Shown here one piece after another: positions 34,238-45,700 of a stretch of 64,000 nucleotides of DNA. This DNA comes from Callipepla californica brunnescens (taxonomy: Eukaryota > Chordata > Aves > Galliformes > Odontophoridae). A program made the position numbers and the translations under genes. Within the stretch, counting starts at the first letter, position 1, and each line of letters starts with the position of its first letter. The DNA lies in NCBI GenBank assembly GCA_023055505.1, contig JALIRH010000014.1, positions 12,393,501 to 12,457,500 on the forward strand. Reading direction: 5' to 3'. Under the pieces are notes generated by a model. It was not told the origin of the DNA. It saw nothing but the letters and a program-made list of their open reading frames with translations, and did no database searches.

Positions 34238-37200
34238 CTGGAAGGACAACATGCAAGAGGACAGAAATTAAGGAATTTAAAAGTAGAAATAACGAGAACT
34301 CTGGGCTCCCTGCTTTACCAAAACTGATTTTATGGTCGCTGAGCACGATATGCTTTTAGGCAAACATGAACCAATTCAAACTGTCAGTCCTCATTTACCT
34401 CTCTCACTCTCTCCCTTTACAGCTGGAACGTTCATATGAGCAGAGCACAGTCTTGCTGTGTCAGCAGTATTTGCAGCCAACCTACAAGCAGAATTTGAAA
34501 GCCAGAAAGTCCTCCTGCCAAAGCAGCACATTCTCATTTCATGCCGAGACTATTCGGAAGAGTTAAGTCTCCCTGCATCTCAGTACTTTAAGGTGGGTGT
34601 CAGAAATACTGAAACACTTCGCTATGTGAACCAGATGTAGTAAAGTCTTAGAGTCCAAAGGAAAAATACACTGGGTAAGCTTGCACCAAAAGGAATCCCT
34701 GGGGATTTGCAATGGGGATGTCAGGGTTCAGCTGAGGATACCCTTCTCAGATTGAGCGTGAGCCCTGAACCATAGCTGCTTTTCTTTCTTTTTTTTTTCA
34801 TCTCAGAAAATGAACGTGGGAACCACTGGAGCTGGCTGAGGCCTGCTTCTGATACTGAAGAAGCTCTTTCTGGCACCCAACACAGCTCCAGCACTGGATA
34901 CTGATGCAGGCTGAGCAATAAGTCACTCCAAGAAGATTTATGGAAGTTTGAGTTTTCCTTACGGTGGGGTAGCAGCAGGAGTCTAAGGGCATCAGGCAGC
35001 AGTGATTCAAGCATGGGAGCTGGACGAGGATCCAGCGTAGTGTCAAAGCTGCTCAGACTTCACAGGAAATCTGGGAAGTGTGTGACAACTTTAAGTTAGG
35101 CTCCTTTTAAGGTTTTTTTTTTTTTTTCTGCTTGCACAGTAGGTTTTATTTTATTTTATTTTCTTCCTCCCTCCTGGGCATATGCATGGTAAATTGCTTA
35201 AGTATGCAGTCCTTCATGGCAGGAGGCAACCAACAGCCTGCTTACTTACATTGTGATAGATGTGATATACCAATGAGGACATACAATCACCTATGTGCAC
35301 TGCACTACACATTCTCTATATTCTCTACATTCATTGCCTAGCTGACACTGCAAGAAGAAGAAAGTGTTTTGCTGTCTTTTCAGGTCGATCTTTAAAGTAA
35401 TAGCAAAACTGTTCAGTCTTTGGGAAGACAGCTGTGAAAACCCCAGCTTACAAAAATAACCTCATTAGCACTCAGTAACTGCTACAGTTCCTCTAAGCGT
35501 TGAGAAGACACTTCCCAGAGAATGCCTTCAGATGCACGCCAAGCACAACTACCCTAAGAGTTGCAGTGTGTTATTTCTCAGTAACTATGGTGTGAAAGAA
35601 ACAGTGGAGTTTTTTACTTAAGAAAAAAACCCCAGCCAGCCCTTCTATTGACTTAACAGAGAATCATAGGACATCGGGACAAGGGAGGGAAATAAGGAAT
35701 CTGGAGTCACAGACAGTGATCATGCCTTAAAAAAATAAGCAATTCCAACCAGATCAGGCAGCTGCAAGGAAATAAAAAGAGGGGCACTTAAGGTGACTAT
35801 TAATCCAGTAAAACAGCCACCTTCAGCTCGTGCTCAGGCCAATCAAAACTAGGTTTGTTTTCCTGAAGGTAACAAACCGTGTCTGTAAGTATGGAAGGAA
35901 GGGAAGCGTGGAAAAGCAAGTTCCTAAAACATGCTTTAACAACAAGCTTCCAAGATTTCCATGACTGCTCCTGGTGAACGAAAGCACACAGCTCTCTGTT
36001 CACACCATCTCCCGAGATCTGCCACGGAGCACATGCTACATGTTAGTGAGAGAGTCACTACAGGTGTTAGCATCCAGGAAAAGGGCACTTCAGCACAGGA
36101 GGAAAAAGGAATTTTAGTAACAAGAGATAATACTACCATTTGTCATCACTTACTTCTGCTAGTTGAGCCTTGTTGAGTCCAGGCCTAGTCTGCAGCTTAT
36201 AATGTCTCTTGTAACGTCGCAGAGTATTCACTTGGAGCTGGAACAAGTCAACCTGGAGGTGAAACAGAACAGGGGATGAACATCATCTTCAGCATCTAGT
36301 AAGCACAGATGCAGAATGTTTTAAAAATAACTACTTCCTCCTCAACAGAACTGCTCCTTGCTCACATGCAGAACCATGTCAGCTTCCCTCTCTGACAAAA
36401 CTAACTCTATTCTATACTTGTTAATGCTAAAAGACTAAAACAGCCTCAGGGAAATGCAAAATTTTGTTCTGGTTCACATACTGTCAACAGAATTGCTGGC
36501 CAGTTTCTACTCTCAATTACACCTCTGCAAGCTCTGAGCAAAAGGAAGCCTTTTGTTCCCATAAGGTTTAAGAATCTCACATACGAAATATCAATTTAGC
36601 AGGCACTGAACAAATGGCTTGTGACATAAGACAGAGCACAGAGACAAAATGTAATTCAAACATATCAGTGCAAAGAGCACAGTTTATGAGCAGGTTGCAG
36701 GGGGAGGCTACAGGAAGACGAAGATCATGTGGGAAATGCCATGTCTCAAAGACAGAGTTTTGAGGGGGAAGGAGCAAAACTAAGTGACATAAAGACTGAC
36801 ACGTTGCAGAGTTCCACTTCTGGTAACATGATAAGCATCCCTCAGGTTTAAAACACCACGCAGCCTACATACACTGTGGCACTACCATTCTTCAGTGCCA
36901 GCTGGGCTGTCACCAGCCATCCTGGTAACTGATGTGATGATGTCAGTATTGCACTGTTTCAGCAGAAAATCAGATGGCATAGGAGCACTAACAGCTACAA
37001 CACAGGGTCACACATCCTTAAAAACAAGAACAAATCTCAGTGCTTTCTCCAAACCTCCAAGCAGAAGGTGCACGGATTGCAGGCATCGTGTCTTACTTTT
37101 CTCCTGAGGAGAAATGCCTTCTGCCAGCATGGGTGGCATATCCAGCAGAGGGCTCTGCTGACACGGCCAGAACTCAGAGCCTCCGTGAACATTACCTTTG

Positions 37201-39879
37201 CACAACTTTATGCAGTGATAACAGTACCAGAGTCATCAAAAAGCAAACACCGCACTCAACAGGACAAAGGATGTGATTCTATCATTTTGTAACACTGAAA
37301 CCAATATGCTCACTTAAAATAAAGAATCGTTACCAACACACTCTGTAACTTGAACGTAATTTTAAGCAGCGCTAGAAGTACTACATACAAAGATCTGCAG
37401 AAGCCTACTGCATCTCTGGTTATCACCAGATATTCAGAGATTGACTGGATACTATAGAGTCTTTGCAAAATAATGCATGCTAGGTAACAAAGAACCACAT
37501 CAGGACCCCAGTCACCACTGTAAATACTCAGTATCATTACCTTCCAGAAAGGTAAGAAGGGTAACAAAGTTTTCTTACCTAAAAAAGGTAAAGTACCCAG
37601 CAGCTCCCTGTTTGGAAATGGTACATACACAAAGCTGTGCAGTTATATTACTGTATCTCTTTTTATAGAAAGCTTTACGTGGTCAGAGAACTCCTATGGG
37701 GATGATGAAGAAAACTGGGATATCACACATCAGCTCAGCCTTCTTGGTAAAGAAAACAACAACAACAAAAAAGCAACCCAGCAACTTCACAGTAGTTTCA
37801 GTGGCGCTGAAAATACCCAAACAAAATTTCACCACACTCAAAATTGGTAAAGATTCTGCAACCACTTGGTACCTACTGACCTCTGGGACATCCGTTTCAT
37901 GCTCAGGAGAGTCGCCTCCATCATCACTCGTCTTCCTTTTCCGTTTGTTTCGGACACTCTGAATAAAATTCTTGTGAAAATCACATATATACAGATGTCT
38001 GACCTAAAAAGCAGAAGTGTAAAGCAGAAGGTAAAAAAAAAAAGCAATCAAATCAGGCGGTGTAAAAGTGGCATTCAACAGCAGTCAGCCACCAGTGTTA
38101 CAGAGTGCCTGCTTACTTCCTCATGACTAACATCAAGAAGTTTCTAATCTTAAAACCCAGGCGTGAAATATTACTTACACTACAAACACTAAAAACAAGG
38201 AAAACGAAGGACTCGAGCTCCTGCTGAACCTCTGCAGATATTGTATTTCTTTTTTATGGCTGTAATCACGTGTCAGAAAAAGAAAATAGTGGACTGTCTG
38301 GAGGAAATGCATCTGCTTTAGGAATTACTACCAGGGTGCTACCAAGAAAAATGCTGCTCTCTTCCAGCCTTGTGAACTTTCTGGTTTGAGCAGTACATGA
38401 GATTATTAATCTAGGCAAAACAGAAGTTGGCTAATTGCCTCAGTCAAAAGATGCAAGCTAAGAGCAAAGGTATCCCCTTTGCTATAGCTTATCTTGTCAT
38501 GGACCCCATATTTTAACCCAAATTATCTCACTAGAACTAGGATGCACACAAAAAAAGACCACAAATGATCAAAATTATTTGCTACCAATCAGATAAGAAT
38601 ATCTATAAGCGATGCAGGCGCACTGCATTTAAAAGCCCTTCACACAGCACACTTCATACTCTCCCTTCGTTTTGAGATCATTAATCCGATTTCCTCTTCC
38701 TATCTCTGAAACCTTTAATCTGGCAACAAAGACTTTTTTTTCCCTAGGATGAAGTAACTACACCACTAGACAAATCTGCTGCGGACAGCGATCAGCAGGA
38801 ACACAATTTTTATCCCTAAAACCCCAGAGATTTCAAATTCACTCCTCCTCCTCCCACGGCGTTCTGCATTCTGGCCGTTTAAAAGAGACACAACCTTTGC
38901 CAAACCGAAGGACGAGGAACAACTTCGCCTTCTTTGTTTTTTCGGTGCTGTTCATCTGAGATCAGATAAGCACAGCGGGCAGAGCACACTTCCAGCAACA
39001 GCCTCACTTCTGAGCAATGCCCTCTGCAGTCCCCACTGCCGCTCTGCTCCACATATTCCCTGCCCAGCGAGCCCGTTTCTATCTTGAGCTGACAGCTGTC
39101 ACTTCGTGGCACAAAGCAGCCAGCAGCAAACCAAGCTGCTCCGTGCCAACCAGCCAACACGTGTGCAAGCGCTCCACTTAAAAGGCACCTCGCATTCGGA
39201 GTTTGATGCAACGGTTTATTTTTAAGCAACCGCTCCAACTACTGAATCACAGAACCGCACGGGCTGGAAGCACACCTTAAGGATCCCCTAATTCCCAACG
39301 GCTCGCAGGGCTGCCACCCACTAGGTCAGCCTGCCCAGCCATTCTCCTTAATTAACAAAGTCAGCTTGAGATAGCAATCCGCACCGCTTTGTTTTCACCT
39401 AGTAGCAAAAGCGTGTTCCAGCACGAAACCGAAACAGCAGGACAGCCTCCAAAGCAGCCGGCAGCCCGTCTCAAACAACACCCGCTGTCCTCCCCTCCGC
39501 ACCGCGTCTCTCGCTGCCACCAGCGACCGCAGTGCATCGCGTCGGGCCATTCCCCGTCCTCCTGCCGGGCTCCGGAGGCGGGCAGAGGCAATGGGAGCAC
39601 GGAGCCCAGCTCAGCGGCTCGCCCCCCACCCCGCAGCGCCGGGGGAACCGCAGGGCGGGCGGCAGGCTCAAGCCGCGGAGGCCGCAGACTCACGCTTTTG
39701 TCGATGTCCAGCTTCAGCTTCTTCTGCGAGATGCTCTTCTGGATCCTCTTGCTGAAGGACGCGTTGCCCGCGGGCCGCACGCAGCGGTCGCCGTCGTCGA
39801 TGAGGCAGCAGCTCTGGCCGTAGAAGGGGGCGGCGGGCGGCCCGTCCCGGCTGTCCTCCTCGGTGCTGAACCCATTCAT
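34109..39879 (-). CDS. SAP30L: SAP30L, Sin3A-associated protein 30-like (complete CDS, 4 exons)
   Basis: Exons 39694-39879, 38003-37881, 36252-36154 and 34237-34109 join in phase 0 to a 178-residue protein starting [13 protein letters not shown] and ending SKQLE. Human SAP30L is 183 aa. The C2CH zinc module is visible: Cys24 or Cys25, Cys33, Cys69 and His72. A polybasic RNKRKRK stretch (80-86) follows, which in the family acts in nuclear/nucleolar targeting and phosphoinositide and DNA binding. The C-terminal Sin3-binding domain runs from [20 protein letters not shown] through [10 protein letters not shown]. In the family this protein bridges Sin3 and HDAC1/2 in a corepressor. The N-terminus identifies SAP30L and not SAP30, whose N-terminus is long and Ala/Gly-rich. 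It is convergent with HAND1 and in the same orientation as GALNT10. Confidence 0.97.
36154..36252 (-). CDS. SAP30L: SAP30L coding exon 3
   Basis: 33 codons between acceptor CACCTCCAG and donor GAA|GTAAGT, encoding [20 protein letters not shown] and [13 protein letters not shown], the first half of the Sin3-binding domain. Confidence 0.95.
37881..38003 (-). CDS. SAP30L: SAP30L coding exon 2
   Basis: 41 codons between acceptor TTTTTAG and donor GAG|GTCAGT. It encodes [17 protein letters not shown], the last zinc ligands (Cys69, His72), the basic RNKRKRK segment and the acidic [16 protein letters not shown]. This exon was assembled from the DNA by hand; both ends keep phase 0. Confidence 0.95.
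39243..39350 (-). mobile_element. CR1-type LINE 3' fragment in SAP30L exon 1 downstream flank
   Basis: TGAATCACAGAACCGCACGG then GCTGGAAGCACACC and AAGGATCCCCTAATTCC; minus orientation, in SAP30L intron 1. Diverged, about 110 bases. Confidence 0.6.
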
Positions 39880-40620
39880 CGCCCACCCGCCCGCGCCTCG
39901 GCCCCGAGCGCGGAGCCGACCGCCGCGGATGGAGCCGCCGCTCCGCCGCCCTTCAGCGAGCGGCCCTCGGGGGGACCCCGCCGCCCGAAGCGCACGCGGG
40001 GGCCCCCTCACGGGGTGTGTTTGGAGGGGGGACCCCCCGAAGCGGCCCGGGACGGACGGACCGCCCGCCGCCGCCCGCTCGCAGCGGTGCCCGCGGAGGT
40101 CGGGCCGCGCCGAGCTCAGAACCGCCGCTGCCCGCGGGAAGCCGGGACCCCGCGCACTGCCCGCACTCACACACACACACACAAAACCGCCTCCCCGGCG
40201 GCGGAAGTCTCGCCCCCCGCCTGCAGACTCGGCGCTGGTTGGGCGGAGCGCACAGAGGGGCGGGGCGTAGCGCGGCCGCTCTGCGAGCCTATTGGGGGAT
40301 AGCGCCGTCCGTCTGCCTACACGGCGAAGCCCCGCCCCTCCACCGCGCTCACACGGCAGCCGGAAGGCCGCGAAGTGTTGGGGGGGGCGCGCGCCGTTGC
40401 CAGGCACCGCGGTGCCCGCCCCGCCCCCACCTGCGGCGGCCTCGGTGTCCCCTCCCGTGAGGAGACCTGGCGGAACACCGGCGCCTGCCTCGGGAGCCCG
40501 CCCAAACCGCTGGGCTATAAACAGACACCGACGGAGAGAGGGAGAGAAGGAGGGCGAGCTTGGAAGCGCGATCCCGAAGCGGGCTGAGCGGGAACGCGCG
40601 CAGGAACACAAACCCTGGCG
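39480..40620 (-). promoter_or_regulatory. SAP30L: SAP30L CpG-island promoter
   Basis: CpG-dense block over exon 1 and the region upstream on the minus strand. It contains GGGCGG/GGGGCG Sp1-type boxes near 40258-40266 and a minus-strand CCAAT box at 40295-40291. No TATA box is evident, as expected of a housekeeping promoter. The start site probably lies between 39950 and 40300. Confidence 0.65.
39694..39879 (-). CDS. SAP30L: SAP30L coding exon 1
   Basis: 62 codons from ATG at 39879 to AGC (Ser62), with donor AGC|GTGAGT. It encodes [10 protein letters not shown], the first zinc-ligand cysteines ([12 protein letters not shown]) and [23 protein letters not shown]. The open frame continues upstream because the DNA is GC-rich, but the family start is this Met. 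Confidence 0.96.
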
Positions 40621-42779
40621 TGAGGGGGAGAAATGGCTTCACCTGCGAACGGCACCTGCGAACTTTTCTTCCTGAGGAAAAGGCTTGGTGTACGAGCTGA
40701 GTAACAGTGCGCTGTGGGATACAGCGTCCCTGGGAAGTCTGAACTCATACACTGTGGGACAGCGGAGTTCAGTGCAGGATGGGCGGAGCTGAACTTGCCC
40801 GTGTGAAATACCTCAAAGGCCCAGACCGTGACACCGGCACCTGTGGCCTCTCCTTCCTCCAGGACAGTCGAAAAGCACACGTTCTGGGCAGCCCTTGCAT
40901 CACCGAGCGCGTCTCGGAACAAATCTTGAGGGCAGGGCTCAGCACACTTCCTCAACATCTGTGTGTGTGTTAGTTTTTATGGCTGGTGCAGACAGGCAAT
41001 GAGTGACTTATCTGTCCTTGCAGCTGAACTACAGTGCGCTCTCCTGGGGACAGCACGCCCAGACACCATCCAGTCCAAGGGGAAGGGCTGGAAACAGCTT
41101 CACCTGTAGCCCAACAAACAAGCAGCGAAGGGGAAAGAAACTTAGAGCAGCAAGAAGCTCCTGCTGATAAAAGTGCCCATCCTGATTGCTTGGGAGCTGC
41201 CTGCCCAAAGCAGTATGCTCCTGGTACGTGGAGCCAGGGAAATGGGAAGCACAGAGGGGTGACTGTACTTGTGTAGTATTAGAGTTCCTGATAGCAAGCT
41301 ACTTTTATCTTAACGATACAAATAAAACTCAAACGTCAGGCAGGACTGCCTAGACAGCTGAGAAGCTCAGCACAGCACAGGCTGCAGGGACAGAAGATAA
41401 GAGCAGAAAGCAACGAGATAAAAGAGAACGATAAAAGCCAGGACTTCCTCCCGTCCTGGCAACAAGGAGACGCTGCAGGTGCTCCCTGCATGGCTCCCTG
41501 TGAAGCTGGCTGGAGAAAGAGGCACAGGTTGGTACTTACCATCCCACTGCATTTCATTTCTGACTGCAAACTCTGATCCCATGCAAATGGGATCATTTTC
41601 TTTTCAAGTTGTTTTGCAACATCTATTAAGGGGGAAATAAATGCTTCTCTTGTCGCTGTTTGCTATTTCACCGCCAGCTACTTCCAGCTCAGGGTAATAC
41701 AATGACACATCTTTTCAGTCTTTCAGAAAAAAAATACGTGGAGGTCTTCATATAATTGCAGTCTATTTCAGCATATTTATCCTCATGGGAACCTGAAGAT
41801 TTCACAGTCTGCTAGACCAGAACTAGCTTGCTGTAAAATAAACTGCTTCACAGAGCCATTCTTTATTAGGTATCTATCACTAACCCGATCTAATAATTCT
41901 TTGTGGGAACTGCAATGAAGTGAGAAACAATGTTTCATACACCCATCAGCACCGAGGCAGCTTTAGTGCCTTTGAAGCAGTGATAGCCTGCTCATCCGAG
42001 TCAGCCCCTAATGAAATTAAGGAAACCTGCACAGGCCCTTAAATCTTAGCTGGAACAGCACTACCTTCTAAAGATAGGTCTGCAGAGTAGCTGTCATCTG
42101 GAAGCTACTGTTTTAATGGCACTGCTGACAGTTCTTGAGACAGAAATACAATTCTCAAAAGGGTATGTGCTGCAAACAATGTCCCGAGATGCCCTTTTTT
42201 TCACCTCCAGTCAGAAATCAGATTATTCCCATTTTCTCTGTGTCGGAGGCTTGTGGAAACACAGCACTGTTGGTGCCCCAGATTCCCACTCTCATCACCG
42301 TTTCTGTGATGGCAGATACAAAGTTGAAGGTGACGCTGCAGTGGTGCTTAAACTCCCACAGCTATAGGCATGTACTGCCCATCAGAATGCTTCCACGGCC
42401 AAGAATCACAGCACAGTCCCTTCAGCATGGAGTGTGCCTCACAGCTGTCTGCTGTTCCCAAAGGAAGAGCCTTTCCATACCTTCACACCTGCATTTTCAC
42501 ACAATACTGCTGCCCCCCTCTCATTTTATTTCACTGTTTTTTTTTCCAGTTTTATCCCACGGAGGCATATAAAAATGAGCACTGGGAAGGCTGCGGAAGA
42601 AATGAGATGGTGGTATTTTTGGATGTTTCCCAGTGGGGCTGGAGGAGAGCACTGTGGAATCCTACGGTACAGAAACACCAGACCAGGTAACGAAGCTACT
42701 TCTGAGAAGTAGAGAAAAGGGAAATCAATCACCAGAGCAACACAGTCAGGGACAGTCATTTCTGCATACACAGTTTCAG
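40621..42779. other. Intergenic DNA between the SAP30L promoter and the GALNT10 3' end
   Basis: No coding exon, RNA gene or CR1 copy recognised. CpG content falls off quickly beyond about 40.6 kb. The transcript end of GALNT10 may lie to the right of 42795. Confidence 0.55.
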
Positions 42780-45700
42780 AAAACACATTAAAAATTTATT
42801 TTAAATATATTATAAAAGGAAGTCCATTCAACTTTAAAAACACTAGGCATTCTATCAATGATTCCCAGTTTATGAAAGCTACTACATTAAAGTGCTACGA
42901 GTCCTTTACCACCCCCAGATATTAGGCTGTTGGTCCTAATATGCACAGAAATAAATATACACCGATTCAAGAGGCACCATCCAGTTTCACAGATAAAATG
43001 CATGCAGTACAAGGTATAGACAAACTCAGATGTTATCACCAGGATTCTGAAGAATGTATTTTAAAACCAATTCTCTTCACCACCCAACAGACTAAAGCTA
43101 TTTGTTGCTTTTTATCACAAGGGTAAACGTTTTCATCTCTTAACTTGATCAGGTCTTTTTCTTTTTTATAGTCTGAACTTCTCTCGTGGTTGAAGGTCTC
43201 ATCTGCTTGCTCACTAATTGGGATTAAAACTTCTTTCCAAGAGCTTTGAGACCACAAAGATCCAGTGTCTTTAAATAAGACTGCTGGAATCGCTGATGTC
43301 CTTTGGGTAATACAGATGTATCAAGAAAGCTCCAATGCAGTGAGCATGCTCAACTAGTAGAGGCAGAGTTAAAAAAATTAGCCATAGGGTTTTAATGAGG
43401 ATTTCTGTAATGTATCATTGCCTACTTTCATACACAGATTTCCACGATAAAGTGTGACACTACAAAGGATCCGTGAGAGCAGAGGGTGAGTTTTTCAGTT
43501 ACACTTCAAATTTATAAAGCAAATAAGTCAATCTGACTGGCTAATGAAGAATCTGAAGTGAACTGACGACTGAGTGTTGAATGCTGGTGGAAATTTCAGA
43601 CCTCAGCTTTCCCGTTTCCACCCACTGCACCTGAGCCAGGCGAAGACTCACAGTTTGATAAACCCTTACAAAGGCAGAAAAATAAAGCACTTACAGCTAA
43701 ACAGGTGAGGAAGTTCCAGCACACAGACTCACCTTGCTTAGGATCAAGCAACAGGCTTGATCCACTGAGAAATGGAGCAGGACCTGACTTCCAGTCCAGC
43801 TCCCCTTTTTACCCTATATATCCCATTAAAGGCCTTTCAAACCTGCTTCCACAGTCCCTGACAGTAACCGAAAGCTATTCATCATTTTGACAACAGTTTG
43901 CTAACTATTTCAGAAGCTTGTCATGCTAAATAACTGTTAGAACAAACCTACCTTGCTGCTTCTCGGGCAAGGACCACTTAGGCACTATCAGGCTCCTTTG
44001 TCACAAGTGGTTAGAAACACAGGAGGTGAGTAGGAACCTGAACCACAGCAGCTGGGAACAGATAGCACACTTGGATCCCCTGCGAGCTAAGCCAGACGGT
44101 TTCAGACAATTTTACCAGCACTCTTTTTGACTGAAAGAAAACATTACAGGCTGACTGCTAGAGGCTGTCTGTTCTCTCCAGTCAAAACTATTCAAGTGTC
44201 TGTTCATATCTTGAAAGAATTTAAAATAAAGGCTTCTCCCTTTTTACACCCAGCAGTTATGCGATTGCCCAGTGTGACTTTTAAGAGATTGCCCTCATCT
44301 CCCCTCTGTGATGCAAGCCAGTAGAGCTACTACAATGATCCCACCACAAGAACAATATGTTCTTGCAGTACTGGTTGCTGGTGGTGCCTGTTTGACTTCA
44401 GTACATCAATGTCTCAGTGCAGCTGGGAGGAGGAAAGTTTGCTGCCTGGAACTTTCCAGTAAAGGAAAGTAAAATCTCGTGCATAGATGTTACAGTAAAA
44501 CAAACAAGGAAGAAAGTTAAGGGAAGAAACTGCTTTCTTGCTACTTCTGTATTAGATTGGAACATATCCTTTAAAAGTTTCTCAGTAATTGAAAGTTTCA
44601 ACTTTCTGCAAGACACTTCTGCTACAGACCTGATGTACCCTTTGTGATTGCTGATTTGGATTCTTAGAACGTGAAATGCAGGACCTCACGTGTCAGTGAA
44701 ACTCACTGACCTTTACAGTGAGGCAAAACACCCAACAGCTAACCAAGAGAACCTCTGGTCTAGCTTTATTCATCAGTGACCACGTCCGCCCTACCCACCC
44801 CCAAGTCCTTAATTCCATCAGTTTAACAGAGGAAACCCAGGAGCTTCTGAATTACGGTCATCCACACAAAATTTGCACTTAAGCATTAAATAAAAGCGCA
44901 CACGCACAAATTCTGCATGAGTTGAGCTTTCTCATACATCCTCATCCCTTCAGCCCCTTCCCCCCTTTCTCTCTTGTCCAGCAAGGCACTAGGAAATGGT
45001 TCAAGTTTAAGCATTTGCTGTACATTTACATTTAAAAAGGCACATCTTTATTTTAATGATGCTGTATTCCCCTTTCAGTAAGGCTCACTCTTTCTTCTAC
45101 TACAATGTGAAAAACAAAGTCATATGCCCAGGCATGAAACAGAACATCTTGCATACATCAGGGTCCTCAAATATATTACTCAGTAGGCCTTGGAGATTAG
45201 CACCTGTATAAAACAACAAGAGCTTCAGGAGCAAATCAAAGTATAATTATTTGTCATAGCACACATCCAAGGATCTCACTCTTGTCTGGGATTCTGATAT
45301 TTAAAAAGCAGCAGAATTTTTGCAGCCGTGGAGTGAGGGTTTGATTGAATATTTCAGGGGAAAAAACAAAAAACATTTTGCATCAGATAATCACCAGTAT
45401 TTAATCTCCAGTCTCAGCTTGCATGCAGATATGAAGATTTGCTTATGTATTCATGCTTCAGCAGTTTTGCTTACAAATAACCATAAGTAATTGGAATAAT
45501 CAACCAGTTTGCCCAGCAAAGGCCCAATTAAAGACGTAGATGGTGAAATACAGCTTCTATTTCTCAATCAGTGGATGGTTGGCTATATTAAGTCTTCTCA
45601 TTAGTCAGCAAAGCCTCTAGGGTATTGAAACTTATAACTGATGTAAATAAATTAATAGCTCAAAGCCCAGTGAGCCAGTGAGAAGTGTACAGAATTTGTG

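Noticed and set aside
39361..40611. A 416-codon minus-strand open frame containing the SAP30L N-terminus
   Set aside because: Only the part after Met at 39879 up to 39694 is SAP30L. The upstream extension is open because the CpG island lacks stop codons, and the downstream part reads through the donor GTGAGT into intron 1.
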